A stretch of 50,398 nt of DNA, taken from Nitrospira sp. GTDB lineage: Bacteria; Nitrospirota; Nitrospiria; Nitrospirales; Nitrospiraceae. Shown here one piece after another: positions 23,969-33,039 of the stretch. Below the pieces are notes generated by a model that was not told where the DNA came from, made no database searches, and was given only the letters and a program-made list of their open reading frames with translations. Each line of letters opens with the position of its first letter. Within the stretch, counting starts at the first letter, position 1. The stretch covers positions 1-50,398 of the forward strand of contig SWDS01000008.1 of the NCBI GenBank assembly GCA_005116745.1. The letters are read 5' to 3'. The translations under genes and the position numbers were made by a program.

Positions 23969-25552
23969 GTGATTGCCGCACGCCGATTAGCTGTTTCTCC
24001 GCTCCAACTTGCCGCCCTTGCCAGCGCAGCGTTCATCCTGTTGCCTCTCGGCTATGTCATCACCCTCGCCTTGTCGGCCGATCTCTCGGTATGGCATCGG
24101 CTCTGGACCACTCGGGTCCCGGAACTGTTGTGGAATACGGTTTCCTTGGCGGGCGCCGTGGCCTTGCTCACACTCATGCTCGGTGTGTCGACTGCCTGGA
24201 TGGTGACGCGATTCGAATTCCCTGGCCGTCGGCTGTGGGAAGTCGGTCTTGTGCTGCCGCTCGCCATGCCGACCTACGTCTTGGCCTATGTGTACAACTA
24301 TCTCTTGGGGTTCGGCGGTCCGGTAGAACATCTCTGGCAGATGGTCGCCGGACCTCAAGCCAGGATCTTCTCACCCCAAAGTTTCTGGGGCGTTACCTTT
24401 GTGATGGCACTCGATACGTTCCCCTTCGTCTACTTGCTCACACGCAGTGCGCTCCTCAGCTTTAACGTGTCGTTTGAAGAAGTCGCCCGCACATGTGGCG
24501 CGTCACCACTTCGAAGGATGCTGTTCGTCACCCTTCCGTTGCTCCGCCCATCGATCGTCGCCGGCGTCGCCCTTGTCATCCTGTACGTCGTGTCCGACTT
24601 CGGTGCCGTCTCTCTGCTGCGTTACCAAACACTGACCTACGCCGTCTTTCAGCAAATGACCGGACGGTCCGACAACCAGGCCGCAAGTATCCTGAGCATC
24701 CTCTTAGTCATCCTGGCGCTTTTATTCTTGTTGACCGAACGATGGTTTCGTCGAAAGAGCCGGTTTTACCAGACCAGCGGGCGCTTTCGAGCGCCGCAAC
24801 GCATCCAGTGCAAATGGGTGCACACGGCAGCGCTGACGACATGCCTGAGCACCGTGATTGGCCTGGCCTTCGGAATCCCCGTTTCTCTCCTGGTGACATG
24901 GAGCCTATCCCCTGAAGCCCTAGCGATTCTCGATGCCCGCTTCTTCAGCTTCGTCTGGAACAGCGCCCTGCTGTCGACCCTAGCCGCCACGGCCGGTGTA
25001 GTGGTTGGGCTGCCTCTCGCCTACCTCGCCAGCCGACAACCAACCTGGCTCAATACTGGCTGTCTGCAAGCCGCGTACGCTGGCTATGTCCTGCCAGGAC
25101 CGGTCGCCGCACTCGCGGTATTGGTCCTCTTTCTCAAGGTTCTGCCATTCTTTTATGGTACGGTCATCGTGTTGATCGTCGCCTATGTCCTGCATTATCT
25201 CCCAGCCGGGCTCCAGTCGCTCGAACCATCCATTCAACAAATTACGCCGAATCTCGAAGAAGTCGCCCGCACCCTGGGTCTGACCGTTCGGGAGACCTGG
25301 CGTCGGGTGACGCTGCCCCTCATTCGAAACGGGGTCATCGTGGCATGGGTCTTGATCTTTTTGCAGACCATGAAAGAGCTCCCCGCAACGTTGTTGTTGC
25401 GACCGGTGGGGTTTGACACCTTAGCGATCCGTGTCTGGCTGGAAGCGAGTGAAGAGTATTACCAACTGGCAGCCCCGTCCGCGCTATTGATCGTGCTCGT
25501 TGGCCTACCGGCGCTCGTCTTGTTGCTATCCCGTGATTGGCGGGCCGCATAA
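23969..25552 (+). CDS. fbpB: ferric iron ABC transporter permease
   Basis: A 527-residue double permease with about 12 transmembrane helices. Two EAA-type coupling loops occur, EEVARTCGASPLRRMLFVTLPLLRPS (near residues 170-195) and EEVARTLGLTVRETWRRVTLPLIRNG (near 430-455), showing the FbpB/SfuB internal duplication in one chain. It forms the membrane channel for Fe3+ taken from the binding protein. The start is GTG at 23969, with a weak ribosome site, so coupling to the upstream gene is likely. The ATPase gene begins seven bases after its stop. Confidence 0.9.
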   Translation: MIAARRLAVSPLQLAALASAAFILLPLGYVITLALSADLSVWHRLWTTRVPELLWNTVSLAGAVALLTLMLGVSTAWMVTRFEFPGRRLWEVGLVLPLAMPTYVLAYVYNYLLGFGGPVEHLWQMVAGPQARIFSPQSFWGVTFVMALDTFPFVYLLTRSALLSFNVSFEEVARTCGASPLRRMLFVTLPLLRPSIVAGVALVILYVVSDFGAVSLLRYQTLTYAVFQQMTGRSDNQAASILSILLVILALLFLLTERWFRRKSRFYQTSGRFRAPQRIQCKWVHTAALTTCLSTVIGLAFGIPVSLLVTWSLSPEALAILDARFFSFVWNSALLSTLAATAGVVVGLPLAYLASRQPTWLNTGCLQAAYAGYVLPGPVAALAVLVLFLKVLPFFYGTVIVLIVAYVLHYLPAGLQSLEPSIQQITPNLEEVARTLGLTVRETWRRVTLPLIRNGVIVAWVLIFLQTMKELPATLLLRPVGFDTLAIRVWLEASEEYYQLAAPSALLIVLVGLPALVLLLSRDWRAA

Positions 25553-25559
25553 CATCGCT

Positions 25560-26687
25560 ATGAACACACCGTTGCACATGACACACGTGGATGCCGACAG
25601 GCTCGAAGAGCAAGTCACCCTCACTGCACCGGCCTCTTCCATCTTGGAACTCCGTTCTGTGTCCTGTGCCTACGATCCCAGCAGGCCAGCAATCCGCGAT
25701 ATTTCATTTTCTGCGCGAGAAGGCGAAATCCTCTGTTTGCTTGGACCGTCCGGCTGTGGCAAGACCACCGTCCTACGAGCCATCGCCGGCTTTGAACCAG
25801 TTCGGTCCGGACACATCTATTTATCGGGCCGGTTGGTCTCCTCGTCCTTGGAAACGATTCCGACGGAGGACCGCCGTGTCGGCATGGTCTTTCAGGAGTA
25901 CGCCCTCTTTCCACACCTGCGCGTCGCCGAGAACATTGCCTTCGGGCTTCATCATCTGTCACGGACGGAACGAACATGTCGGGTTCAAGAAATGCTGCGA
26001 CTGACCGGCCTCGAAGGGCTCGACCGACGCTATCCGCATGAGTTGTCGGGAGGACAGCAGCAGCGAGTAGCACTCTCCCGAGCGCTGGTGCAAAATCCTG
26101 TCTTGCTCCTCCTCGATGAGCCGTTCAGCAACCTTGACCCCGATATGGCTGGCCGTATGCGGCAGGAAGTCCATGCCTTGTTACGCCGAATGAAAACTAC
26201 GACCATTCTTGTGACCCACGATCATGATGAAGCCTTCGCCATGGCTGACCGCATCGCCGTCCTAAATCAGGGCGTACTCGAGCAAATGGATTCCCCGGAG
26301 GTGATTTATCATCTCCCCGCCACGCGGTTCGTGGCCGATTTTGTGGGCCAAGCCGACTTTGTCACCGGACAGATTCGACAAGGCAGAGTGCATACCGAAC
26401 TGGGAGAGTTCCCTGATACGCTCAACAGTCCTGAGGGAAGCACGGTCGTCGTCATGATCCGCCCGGACGACATCCAGCTCATGCCCAATAAATCAGCCGA
26501 ACCTCGGGTTGTGGCTCGCCAGTTCAGAGGGTCTGAAAATCTCTACACGATCCAACTCCCATCCGGGCAGATCATCCACAGCAGTGAACGCTCAACCTGC
26601 GTCTACCAGGAAGGGACCGCCGTCGAACTCCGTGTCTCTGCCACGCACACGGTTCTCTTTCCTGCTGAACCATCTCCTCACTCCTAG
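25560..26687 (+). CDS. fbpC: ferric iron ABC transporter ATP-binding protein
   Basis: A 375-residue ATPase. Walker A is GPSGCGKTT, the signature LSGGQQQR, Walker B LLLLDEPFSNLD and the H-loop VTHDHDEA; a C-terminal TOBE-like domain follows (about 285-370). It energises the Fe3+ importer at the inner membrane face. The ATG at 25560 is preferred; another ATG at 25578 is close. The frame also extends upstream to 25500 inside the permease gene, which is not used. The N-terminal 30 residues before ILELRSVSCAYDP are unusual and may be untranslated if a later start is used. Confidence 0.92.
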   Translation: MNTPLHMTHVDADRLEEQVTLTAPASSILELRSVSCAYDPSRPAIRDISFSAREGEILCLLGPSGCGKTTVLRAIAGFEPVRSGHIYLSGRLVSSSLETIPTEDRRVGMVFQEYALFPHLRVAENIAFGLHHLSRTERTCRVQEMLRLTGLEGLDRRYPHELSGGQQQRVALSRALVQNPVLLLLDEPFSNLDPDMAGRMRQEVHALLRRMKTTTILVTHDHDEAFAMADRIAVLNQGVLEQMDSPEVIYHLPATRFVADFVGQADFVTGQIRQGRVHTELGEFPDTLNSPEGSTVVVMIRPDDIQLMPNKSAEPRVVARQFRGSENLYTIQLPSGQIIHSSERSTCVYQEGTAVELRVSATHTVLFPAEPSPHS

Positions 26688-26811
26688 AGAAATAGAGACC
26701 GCCTCATGTATGTGCAAATTGACAGCTGCTCAGCGATCTGGCATGGATGGATCGATACTCCGGCTTCCACCCCACCGGACTCTACCCATGCCTCCCATGT
26801 AAGGAGCCTCA

Positions 26812-27243
26812 ATGGACGCATTGAAAGACATCATTGATTTCGGAGTCGTCGGCCTGTTACTGGCCCTGAGCGTGTGGTCCGTGGCGATCGCCATCGAACG
26901 CTGGCTCTTTTACCGACGCATCAACCTCTCTCAGTTTTCAAACGCGCAACTGCTCGAAATCACGCTGACTCAACGCCTGGTGATTATTGGTACGGTGGCT
27001 GCTAACGCCCCATATATCGGCCTCCTGGGAACCGTCCTTGGTATAATGTTGACATTCCATACGATGGGAACGTCGGGGACGATGGCCGTGAGCACCATCA
27101 TGATCGGCTTGAGCTTGGCATTGAAAGCGACCGCCATCGGTCTTCTGGTCGCGATACCCTGTGTCGTGATGAATAACGTGCTGCGTCGTCGTGTGAGCGA
27201 ACTCCTGACTGAGTATAGGACACAACATGGAACGGAACATTGA
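26812..27243 (+). CDS. exbB: ExbB/TolQ-type proton channel subunit (short form)
   Basis: A 143-residue protein with three transmembrane helices (about 12-30, 60-82, 93-115) and the MotA/TolQ/ExbB core NAPYIGLLGTVLGIMLTF, then SLALKATAIGLLVAIPCVV. It is shorter than E. coli ExbB (244) because the cytoplasmic loop after helix 1 is only about 30 residues, like the short ExbB subclass of Helicobacter. With ExbD it uses the proton gradient to drive TonB. AAGGAG precedes the start. Its 3' end overlaps exbD by 17 bases. Confidence 0.9.
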   Translation: MDALKDIIDFGVVGLLLALSVWSVAIAIERWLFYRRINLSQFSNAQLLEITLTQRLVIIGTVAANAPYIGLLGTVLGIMLTFHTMGTSGTMAVSTIMIGLSLALKATAIGLLVAIPCVVMNNVLRRRVSELLTEYRTQHGTEH

Positions 27244-27601
27244 TCAGATCAACGTGATCCCGCTCGTGGACGTGATGTTGGTCTTGCTCGTCATTGTCTT
27301 GACGACCGCCACCTTCATCAGCACGGGACAAATTCCCGTCAACCTGGCCAAGGCCAAGGAGGTGAGCGATCGGAAGGATGTTCCCATCGTGATTTCCTTG
27401 ACGGCTGATGGAAGTCTATTCCTAAATGACTCTCCGGTCCCCGATGGAAGCCTTCCCGCTGTTCTCAGCTCTCAGCCGCGTGAATCGGCGGTGGTCGTGC
27501 GAGCCGACAAAGTCACGCTGCTCGAGAAATTTGTGTCCCTCGTCGACGAGATTCGCGGCTTAGGATTTCAGCAAGTCAGTCTGGAGGTCATCCGCCTGTG
27601 A
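27227..27601 (+). CDS. exbD: ExbD/TolR-type protein
   Basis: A 124-residue inner-membrane protein: a short cytoplasmic start (MERNIDQINVIPLVDVMLVL) carrying the conserved membrane Asp of ExbD/TolR in PLVDVML, one transmembrane helix to about residue 33, then a periplasmic domain. It partners ExbB as the proton-driven stator. It overlaps exbB at the start and ends in TGATG with the tonB start, so the three are translated in series. Confidence 0.9.
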   Translation: MERNIDQINVIPLVDVMLVLLVIVLTTATFISTGQIPVNLAKAKEVSDRKDVPIVISLTADGSLFLNDSPVPDGSLPAVLSSQPRESAVVVRADKVTLLEKFVSLVDEIRGLGFQQVSLEVIRL

Positions 27602-28452
27602 TGGGGAAATCCATGACGCGCTCAGGCGGTCAGACTGGCCCTCTGGCGGCTAGTTGGCTGATATCCTGTCTACTACACGGAGGCCTAGCCGTGGCAGCGA
27701 TCTTCTTTGTCCAGCGCATGCAATTGGCACCGCAGGCCAACTCTTTCCAGTGGGATGTGGCGATGGTCGCACCCCTTTCATCCTTACCGGGAGCTACGTC
27801 GAGGTCCGAGGCAATGGCGCCGCCAAGTCCGGCACTTCAGCAACCTGCTTCCCCAGCGAGGAAGCAGGTTCAAGAAACAACGAGACCGGTAACACCACCT
27901 GCACCAGTACCCATCGTTGCAATCAGTCCGGAGCTGCATCAGGAGCAGGCCCCCCCTGATTCGGTACCTTCTGTCCCATCACCTCAAGTTGCTCGGCAGG
28001 AACTATCGGGTCCATCCGCTGACCTCGTCATGTCTGCACAGGAGCGTTCGACCGTTCTACCTGAATCCCAGGTGGCCAAGGATTCTCTGGTCGACTCTTC
28101 GTCTCCGATGATTGTGTCTTCGGCACCTCCCAACCAACTCACGCCCACTAAAGCCGACTACGGATGGCTGGCGGAGCTCATGGCACGGTGGATCGAAGAT
28201 CTCAACAAACGATACCCGGCAACGCTACGAACGGAGGGTGTGCAGGGGAAAGTGACGCTGACTGCGATGCTGCATGAAGACGGACTCTTGAGCGATGTGC
28301 GTATCGCGAAGAGCTCCGGCAATCCTACGCTTGATCAAGTTGCCTTGGAAGATGTGAGAAGCGGCCCTCCGATCACGCTCTCTCGCCCACTGGAACGGCA
28401 GAAAATGCCAGTAAAGTTTTCGATTAGTTACGATCTCAAGACGGCGCGGTAG
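27601..28452 (+). CDS. tonB: TonB energy-transducing protein
   Basis: A 283-residue protein: N-terminal signal-anchor helix (about 17-37, LISCLLHGGLAVAAIFFV), a long Pro/Ser/Gln-rich periplasmic spacer (about 50-180), and a C-terminal TonB domain (about 190-283) with YPATLRTEGVQGKVTLTAML and KSSGNPTLDQVALEDV. It transmits energy from ExbBD to outer-membrane receptors. No TonB-dependent receptor gene lies in the window, so its client is elsewhere. The start overlaps the exbD stop by one base; ATG at 27613 is an alternative. It converges with apbE 14 bases away. Confidence 0.9.
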   Translation: MGKSMTRSGGQTGPLAASWLISCLLHGGLAVAAIFFVQRMQLAPQANSFQWDVAMVAPLSSLPGATSRSEAMAPPSPALQQPASPARKQVQETTRPVTPPAPVPIVAISPELHQEQAPPDSVPSVPSPQVARQELSGPSADLVMSAQERSTVLPESQVAKDSLVDSSSPMIVSSAPPNQLTPTKADYGWLAELMARWIEDLNKRYPATLRTEGVQGKVTLTAMLHEDGLLSDVRIAKSSGNPTLDQVALEDVRSGPPITLSRPLERQKMPVKFSISYDLKTAR

Positions 28453-28466
28453 TCCCCCTCGGCACC

Positions 28467-29492
28467 TCATGGCGCATGCAGCCGACCACGGAGTCCGGAC
28501 GAGACCGTGATCTTGCCCTCCTGGTCGATGATGATCGCTTCAACCCCCGGCAAGCGCTCCACTAACGCCATTCCCTGTTCTGGTCCTAACACGAAAATCC
28601 CGGTATCCAATCCGTCAGCCGTCGTGCCTTCTTTGGCAATCACCGTGACACTCTGACACGCTCGTGCCGGCTGCAATGTCTGGGGATCCAAGATGTGATG
28701 ATACCGGACACCATCTCGTTCGAAAAACCGTTCGTAATCACCCGCCGTTGAAATCGCTTCATCGTTCAAGTCGATCATAGCAATCAATGCCCCTTCCTCA
28801 CGTGGGTGCCTGATACCGACGGGAAACCTGTTTCGATCTGGCAGGACGCCGAATGTTTTGATATCTCCCGATAAGGCCACGATGCCCCCTCTCGCTCCCG
28901 CCCGCTTCATCTCCTCCACCGCCCGATCGGCTGCGTATCCCTTCCCAATCCCACCAACATCAATCTGCATCCCCTGCTGCAGTAGATAGATGGTCCGCGC
29001 TTCTTGATTGACTTGAATGCGTGTCCAATCGACGAGAGGCTTCAATCCTTGCAACTCCCTCTCATTAGGGATGCGCTGCCGTTCGATTACACTCCAAGCT
29101 TCGATGGCAGGACCGAGCGCAATATTGAACCCACCCATAGTCAGGCGCCCTAGCTCCAGAGATCGAGTGACCAGCTCAAGCGTCTCAGAACTCACCTGGA
29201 CAGGCTGACGGCCGGCCGCTTGATTCACCCGTGACAGTTCGCTGTCTGATCGCCACGTACTCAGTAACTGTTCGAGTCGCTTGATCTCATCAAATGCCGC
29301 CTGCATCGCCCGATCACCCACACTCTTGTCGGAAGCGACAGCCGTGATGACCACTAGGGTGCCCATGTGCATCTGGGTACGCTTCGAGACCACGGGTGAG
29401 GCTGACGGTTGTACGCCGACGCAACCAGCTACCAAGATGATGACAGGCCACACCACCAATAGCGAAACGGCGCAGCGTCGAAAAGGCCTCAT
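28467..29492 (-). CDS. apbE: FAD:protein FMN transferase, lipoprotein
   Basis: A 341-residue ApbE protein. It has a lipoprotein signal with lipobox LVAGC (Cys about residue 23), then MGTLVVITAVASDKS, the DVGGIGKGYAADRAVEEM signature, HHILDPQTLQPARACQ and ADGLDTGIFVLG. These are the FAD/Mg2+ binding and catalytic parts used to move FMN onto Ser/Thr of target proteins on the periplasmic side. The two FMN-binding-domain proteins encoded downstream (32170 and 38015) are the obvious targets. The ATG at 29492 is preferred over the frame's upstream extension to 29609, which lacks a lipoprotein-like start. It diverges from cassette A. Confidence 0.93.
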   Translation of the reverse strand: MRPFRRCAVSLLVVWPVIILVAGCVGVQPSASPVVSKRTQMHMGTLVVITAVASDKSVGDRAMQAAFDEIKRLEQLLSTWRSDSELSRVNQAAGRQPVQVSSETLELVTRSLELGRLTMGGFNIALGPAIEAWSVIERQRIPNERELQGLKPLVDWTRIQVNQEARTIYLLQQGMQIDVGGIGKGYAADRAVEEMKRAGARGGIVALSGDIKTFGVLPDRNRFPVGIRHPREEGALIAMIDLNDEAISTAGDYERFFERDGVRYHHILDPQTLQPARACQSVTVIAKEGTTADGLDTGIFVLGPEQGMALVERLPGVEAIIIDQEGKITVSSGLRGRLHAP

Positions 29493-29734
29493 GGCCACAT
29501 CGTCCTCACCACCAAGATCACTCTCCTGTTCGAACGGTGATGACTCGCCCCACACGGAAGTTGCCGGTCGTCTGAGACGGATCCGCCACAGGCAGCCGTT
29601 CCGTCGCACAACCTGCTACACCGAAGGCTATCACCGTCATCAGGCCTCAAGAAATACATGGATCATGCCCTTCATATGGGGATTATAAGACACGCCTCTG
29701 CAGGAAACACGTAGGTGATGCTGAAGCTTATCCC

Positions 29735-29775
29735 TTGACAATGGAATACCAGCTGAGACAAGAATAATTTCTCTC
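29735..29775 (+). promoter_or_regulatory. cassette A promoter with Fur-box-like operator
   Basis: TTGACA (29735-29740) is followed, 16 bases later, by a 19-base site at 29757-29775 that matches the GATAATGATAATCATTATC consensus at 12 of 19 positions. The same arrangement, with identical spacing and a shared CTTATCNCTTGACA start, recurs before cassette B at 35707, where the site is a better match. The -10 is not clear. Confidence 0.6.
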
Positions 29776-29820
29776 AATGGCCCTAATGCTGACGATTGGG
29801 CCATCAATAATAGGGCCATT

Positions 29821-30006
29821 ATGACTAGGTCTCTTTGGGCCGGTACGGTGCGTGCAAACGTCCCCTTGTTCAAAAACTCACAGAAGGTTGAACCGCGCTG
29901 TGAGTGCGGGCAATTGATCGCTACGATGTGCGGTCAAGACCTAGCACTGAAGTGCAAACGGTGTACGCGCCTTGTCGCGATCCCCCTTCCTTCACGCGAA
30001 GGCTGA
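29821..30006 (+). CDS. Com-like small zinc-ribbon protein (cassette A)
   Basis: A 61-residue protein. Its core RCECGQLIATMCGQDLALKC is followed by KRCTR, giving two CxC/CxxC knuckles like the phage Mu Com translational activator family. The N-terminal 25 residues are not conserved with its paralogue at 35776, but the zinc-ribbon half is about 70% identical. It probably binds zinc and nucleic acid or protein; RNA control of the downstream porin is a speculation. There is no AGGAGG before the ATG. It lies first after the cassette promoter, 164 bases before the porin. Confidence 0.7.
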   Translation: MTRSLWAGTVRANVPLFKNSQKVEPRCECGQLIATMCGQDLALKCKRCTRLVAIPLPSREG

Positions 30007-30082
30007 GGAACCGCCATCTCGTAGTCCGAACCACAGGAGGAGGAACAGCCACCGAAATACTAGAACATTCAATTGTACCTGT

Positions 30083-30108
30083 TTTTCGTGCACTCTTTTC
30101 GTGCACTC
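30083..30108 (+). repeat. 13-base tandem direct repeat in porin leader
   Basis: TTTTCGTGCACTC occurs twice head to tail (30083-30095, 30096-30108), about 60 bases before the porin ATG. It is absent from the paralogous leader in cassette B, so it probably arose after the duplication. Confidence 0.6.
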
Positions 30109-30170
30109 CAAGACCAGAGATCTTTAAGTTTCAAGTCAGACCATAACATTATGCATGAGGGAGGATACCG

Positions 30171-31655
30171 ATGAAGATGCGGTTACTCCTCGGGGCTCTT
30201 ATGATCCTCAGCCTACCGGCAATCCCGGTGTGGGCAGAGAATTTGACCTCAGAGGAAATTAAGAAGTTGGTCGATGAAGCGGTAGAAAAACGTCTACAAC
30301 AGCAAGAGGGGGGAGAAGGAGCGACGGAACGCCTTGAGAGGGCAGCACCGACTGCTGAGCCTGGAGTTGGTTCCATTTCCAATCTCGGGAAAGAACCTCG
30401 CGTGCCTCAGCAGCAACCCTTGTCGTTCGGGTCCAGTGGATCGGGTCGGCTGGTATATGCCAAGCCGTTCCTGTCGTTCCCCAAAGCCATCGTGGGCGGC
30501 TACTTCGACATTCAATATCGAACCCACCGCAAACCTGTGCTTGAGACGGGCTATGACGATATCAGTTCTGGCACCACCAATGGATTCGATCAACAGCGAT
30601 TCGTTCCATTCTTCTACGCGGACATCACTGAACATCTGAAGTTCTCGTCTGAGCTCGAAATCGAGCATGGGATTAGAGGACTGAGCGACAACGAGATCGG
30701 CATGGAATTCGCCCACCTCGACTACCTGATCAATGAAAAGATCAACGTACGAGGGGGTATCGTCCTGATCCCTCTCGGCAAGTTTAACCTACTGCACGAT
30801 TCTCCATTGAACGACTTGACTGATCGTCCAATCGTCAGCCGACTGATTATTCCAACGACCATGTCGGAAACAGGAGCAGGCTTGTTCGGCACATTCTATC
30901 CTGGCCGCACAGGGAAACTCGATTATGAAGTCTACGTAACAACCGGTCCCTGCGGCTACACCCCTACCGGCGAACCTCGTGTCACGGAGACCAATGGCAC
31001 ACAGTTCTCTCGTCAACGAAAATGCTTGTCCGAAAACGGGCTTGACATTAATAACGGGAAAGCGGTTTCAGGACGGGTGGCGTTTAGCCCAATCCTGGGT
31101 GTGGAGATCGGTGGGTCCGGATATTTCGGGAACCAGTCGCCCTCTAGCTACAGCCCGCAAACTATCGTTGCGGTGGACTGGACGCTTCAAAAAGGACCGT
31201 TCGAGCTCATCGGTGAAGCCGCGTGGGCCCATATCAGACACAACGCACGAGCGATTCCTGGCAGTACGTTCGGAGGATTCACGCCAGGCTTTCCGCTGAC
31301 TGGTTTTGGCACGTTGAATGCCCTCGGTACGCCTCCTGAACGGATGCAGGGATTTTATGTTCAAGGCAACTATCACTTTATGCCGTCGTTCTTGACCAAG
31401 CTCTCTCCAAAACGGTTCGGTGAGGGCTCCTCATTCACAGCCGTGATTCGCTATGACCGGGTCAACTTGAACTTAGACAACAAAGGCGAGAATGGGGGCG
31501 AACTGGAGCAGATTTCGTTTGGCTTGAACTACCGCCCAATCCAAGATGCGGTGATCAAGATGAGCTATCAATATATGCCAAAAGCATATAACCCAAACAG
31601 CAATCAGCGTATCCACGACAGTGCCTTTGTCGTATCCGCCGCGTCATACTTTTAA
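30171..31655 (+). CDS. outer-membrane porin (cassette A)
   Basis: A 494-residue protein: signal peptide (about 1-22, ending PVWA), a short coiled coil (NLTSEEIKKLVDEAVEKRL), then a beta barrel with repeated amphipathic strands and a terminal Phe (AASYF), as needed for BAM insertion. It resembles phosphate/pyrophosphate-selective OprO/OprP-like porins in LDYLINEKINVRGGIVLIPLGKFN-type segments, but the ion specificity cannot be read. GGGAGGATACCG precedes the ATG; this site and the first 30 coding bases are nearly identical to the paralogue at 36076. It is likely iron-regulated through the upstream operator. Confidence 0.85.
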   Translation: MKMRLLLGALMILSLPAIPVWAENLTSEEIKKLVDEAVEKRLQQQEGGEGATERLERAAPTAEPGVGSISNLGKEPRVPQQQPLSFGSSGSGRLVYAKPFLSFPKAIVGGYFDIQYRTHRKPVLETGYDDISSGTTNGFDQQRFVPFFYADITEHLKFSSELEIEHGIRGLSDNEIGMEFAHLDYLINEKINVRGGIVLIPLGKFNLLHDSPLNDLTDRPIVSRLIIPTTMSETGAGLFGTFYPGRTGKLDYEVYVTTGPCGYTPTGEPRVTETNGTQFSRQRKCLSENGLDINNGKAVSGRVAFSPILGVEIGGSGYFGNQSPSSYSPQTIVAVDWTLQKGPFELIGEAAWAHIRHNARAIPGSTFGGFTPGFPLTGFGTLNALGTPPERMQGFYVQGNYHFMPSFLTKLSPKRFGEGSSFTAVIRYDRVNLNLDNKGENGGELEQISFGLNYRPIQDAVIKMSYQYMPKAYNPNSNQRIHDSAFVVSAASYF

Positions 31656-31662
31656 GAGCAAG

Positions 31663-31689
31663 GGGAGACCGGCTCGTGGCTGGTCTCCC
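31663..31689 (+). other. intercistronic hairpin, cassette A
   Basis: Eight-base-pair arms GGGAGACC and GGTCTCCC with an 11-base loop follow the porin stop by a few bases. There is no T-run. An unrelated hairpin sits at the same place in cassette B, suggesting a shared need to lower expression of downstream genes relative to the porin. Confidence 0.6.
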
Positions 31690-31717
31690 TCCAACATGAC
31701 AAGATAGGAACCAACCT

Positions 31718-32173
31718 ATGCGTATGATATTTCTTCTTTCGCTTGTGACGTTGACAGCCTGTGCCTCTTTGAGCGGCAGTCGAGATCATACCTTCGTCTG
31801 CCTCTATGACACAGTGTGGGACGCGACGTCAGCGACGATGAAAGGCTATTCCGTCACCTCGGAAAATAAGACCAATGGAACGATTGAGACGGCCTGGGTC
31901 GAAATGGAAGGGCAAGCGCGTCCCTACGGTCTCTTTGGACGCGAGGGATTCGGCAACCGTGAACGAGCCCGGTTGTCGGTGGTCGTCACGAATGACGACA
32001 ACCGGTCTTCGGTGAATGTATTGGAGACGCGGGAACGCTGGCATGCGAAAGGCGGCGTGAAACAGCTGGCGACAAAGTGGTGGCCGGTCGAGCCATCCGA
32101 AGAAGTGATGGACGACATCACGAAAACGCTCACCGCTCGACTCAAAGAGAAAGGGTGTGAGGCTCACCCATGA
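31718..32173 (+). CDS. small lipoprotein (cassette A)
   Basis: A 151-residue protein with signal and lipobox LTAC (Cys about residue 15), then a domain with YDTVWDATSATMKGYSVTSENK and GTIETAW, a pattern recalling BamC-like helix-grip lipoprotein domains. Its paralogue at 37560 shares the layout, including RPYGLFGR/RPYGVFRR. It should be a periplasm-facing lipoprotein. Its stop overlaps the start of the FMN-binding protein gene (ATGA), so the two are probably made in equal amounts and may form a complex. No function is known. Confidence 0.75.
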   Translation: MRMIFLLSLVTLTACASLSGSRDHTFVCLYDTVWDATSATMKGYSVTSENKTNGTIETAWVEMEGQARPYGLFGREGFGNRERARLSVVVTNDDNRSSVNVLETRERWHAKGGVKQLATKWWPVEPSEEVMDDITKTLTARLKEKGCEAHP

Positions 32174-32841
32174 CCCTACGCCTCTGCTGTGTATTCATTG
32201 CCCTATCCCTGATGCCGACTCCATCGTTCGGAAACGAACGTATTTGGGACAACGACCTCAAGCGCTTTCTCACCGATCAGGAGACGGTGATGGCTGAAGT
32301 CTATATGAATGAAGAAGAGGGCCTCAAGATCATGTTCCCGAAGTCCGAGCGTGTCCGTAAAGACACGATCAAACTCAACCCTGAGAAAAAATCTCTGATC
32401 GAGGAGCGTATCGGCTGGAAGTTTCCTGAAGAATCTTTTGATGTCTATATCGGAGAAACCGGCGCACAGATCGATGGCTATGCCGTCGTACAAAACACAA
32501 TCGGCAAGCATAAGCCGATGACCTACATGGTCGGCATCGACCATAACGGGTTCGTCTCAGATGTCGAGCTACTTGTGTTTCGGGAAGCGCGCGGGAGCGA
32601 GGTCCGACAAAAGCGGTTTAACGCGCAATATGAAGGCAAATCCGTCCTCGACCCGGTCCGGATCAATCGAGACATCATCAACATCACCGGCGCCACCATG
32701 TCCGTCCGTTCCATGACTGCCGGCATCAAACGCGTACTTGTGCTGATCGATGAGTTCTACCTGAAGCCTGCCGGGATCGGAAGCGACACCCGGGCTGCGA
32801 AAAAGGACAACGGCCTTTTGCCTTCCATCTTTGGAAACTAG
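32170..32841 (+). CDS. FMN-binding domain protein (cassette A)
   Basis: A 223-residue exported protein: signal peptide (about 1-21, ending PSFG), then an FMN-binding domain of NqrC/RnfG type. The covalent attachment motif appears as NITGATMSVRS (Thr176 in GAT, Ser178 at the position where FMN is usually bonded to Thr). ApbE, encoded at 28467, would attach FMN there. It would act as an extracytoplasmic one- or two-electron carrier. It is about 70% identical to its paralogue at 38015. A strong terminator follows about 125 bases downstream. Confidence 0.85.
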   Translation: MTLRLCCVFIALSLMPTPSFGNERIWDNDLKRFLTDQETVMAEVYMNEEEGLKIMFPKSERVRKDTIKLNPEKKSLIEERIGWKFPEESFDVYIGETGAQIDGYAVVQNTIGKHKPMTYMVGIDHNGFVSDVELLVFREARGSEVRQKRFNAQYEGKSVLDPVRINRDIINITGATMSVRSMTAGIKRVLVLIDEFYLKPAGIGSDTRAAKKDNGLLPSIFGN

Positions 32842-32965
32842 CTGACGCGGCCCCAGCGTCCCCGGCAGGCACTACTTTAACCAGACATTCCGACTGCGCG
32901 CTTACAGGAGTCGTAGCGAAACATACGAGCCACAATCTTGTCAGCGGCCAGCAGTTCTTCACCCA

Positions 32966-32997
32966 GAGCCCAGGACCACATGAGTGGTCCTGGGCTC
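32966..32997 (+). terminator. cassette A terminator hairpin
   Basis: A perfect 14-base-pair stem (arms 32966-32979 and 32984-32997) with the loop ATGA, followed by a weak T-containing tail (CTCATCTTT). The same stem core, GAGCCCAGGA, ends the transcript unit of cassette B at 39298, supporting common origin. Confidence 0.75.
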
Positions 32998-33039
32998 CTC
33001 ATCTTTGCGGATGTGAGTCCGCCACATCGATACCATAGG

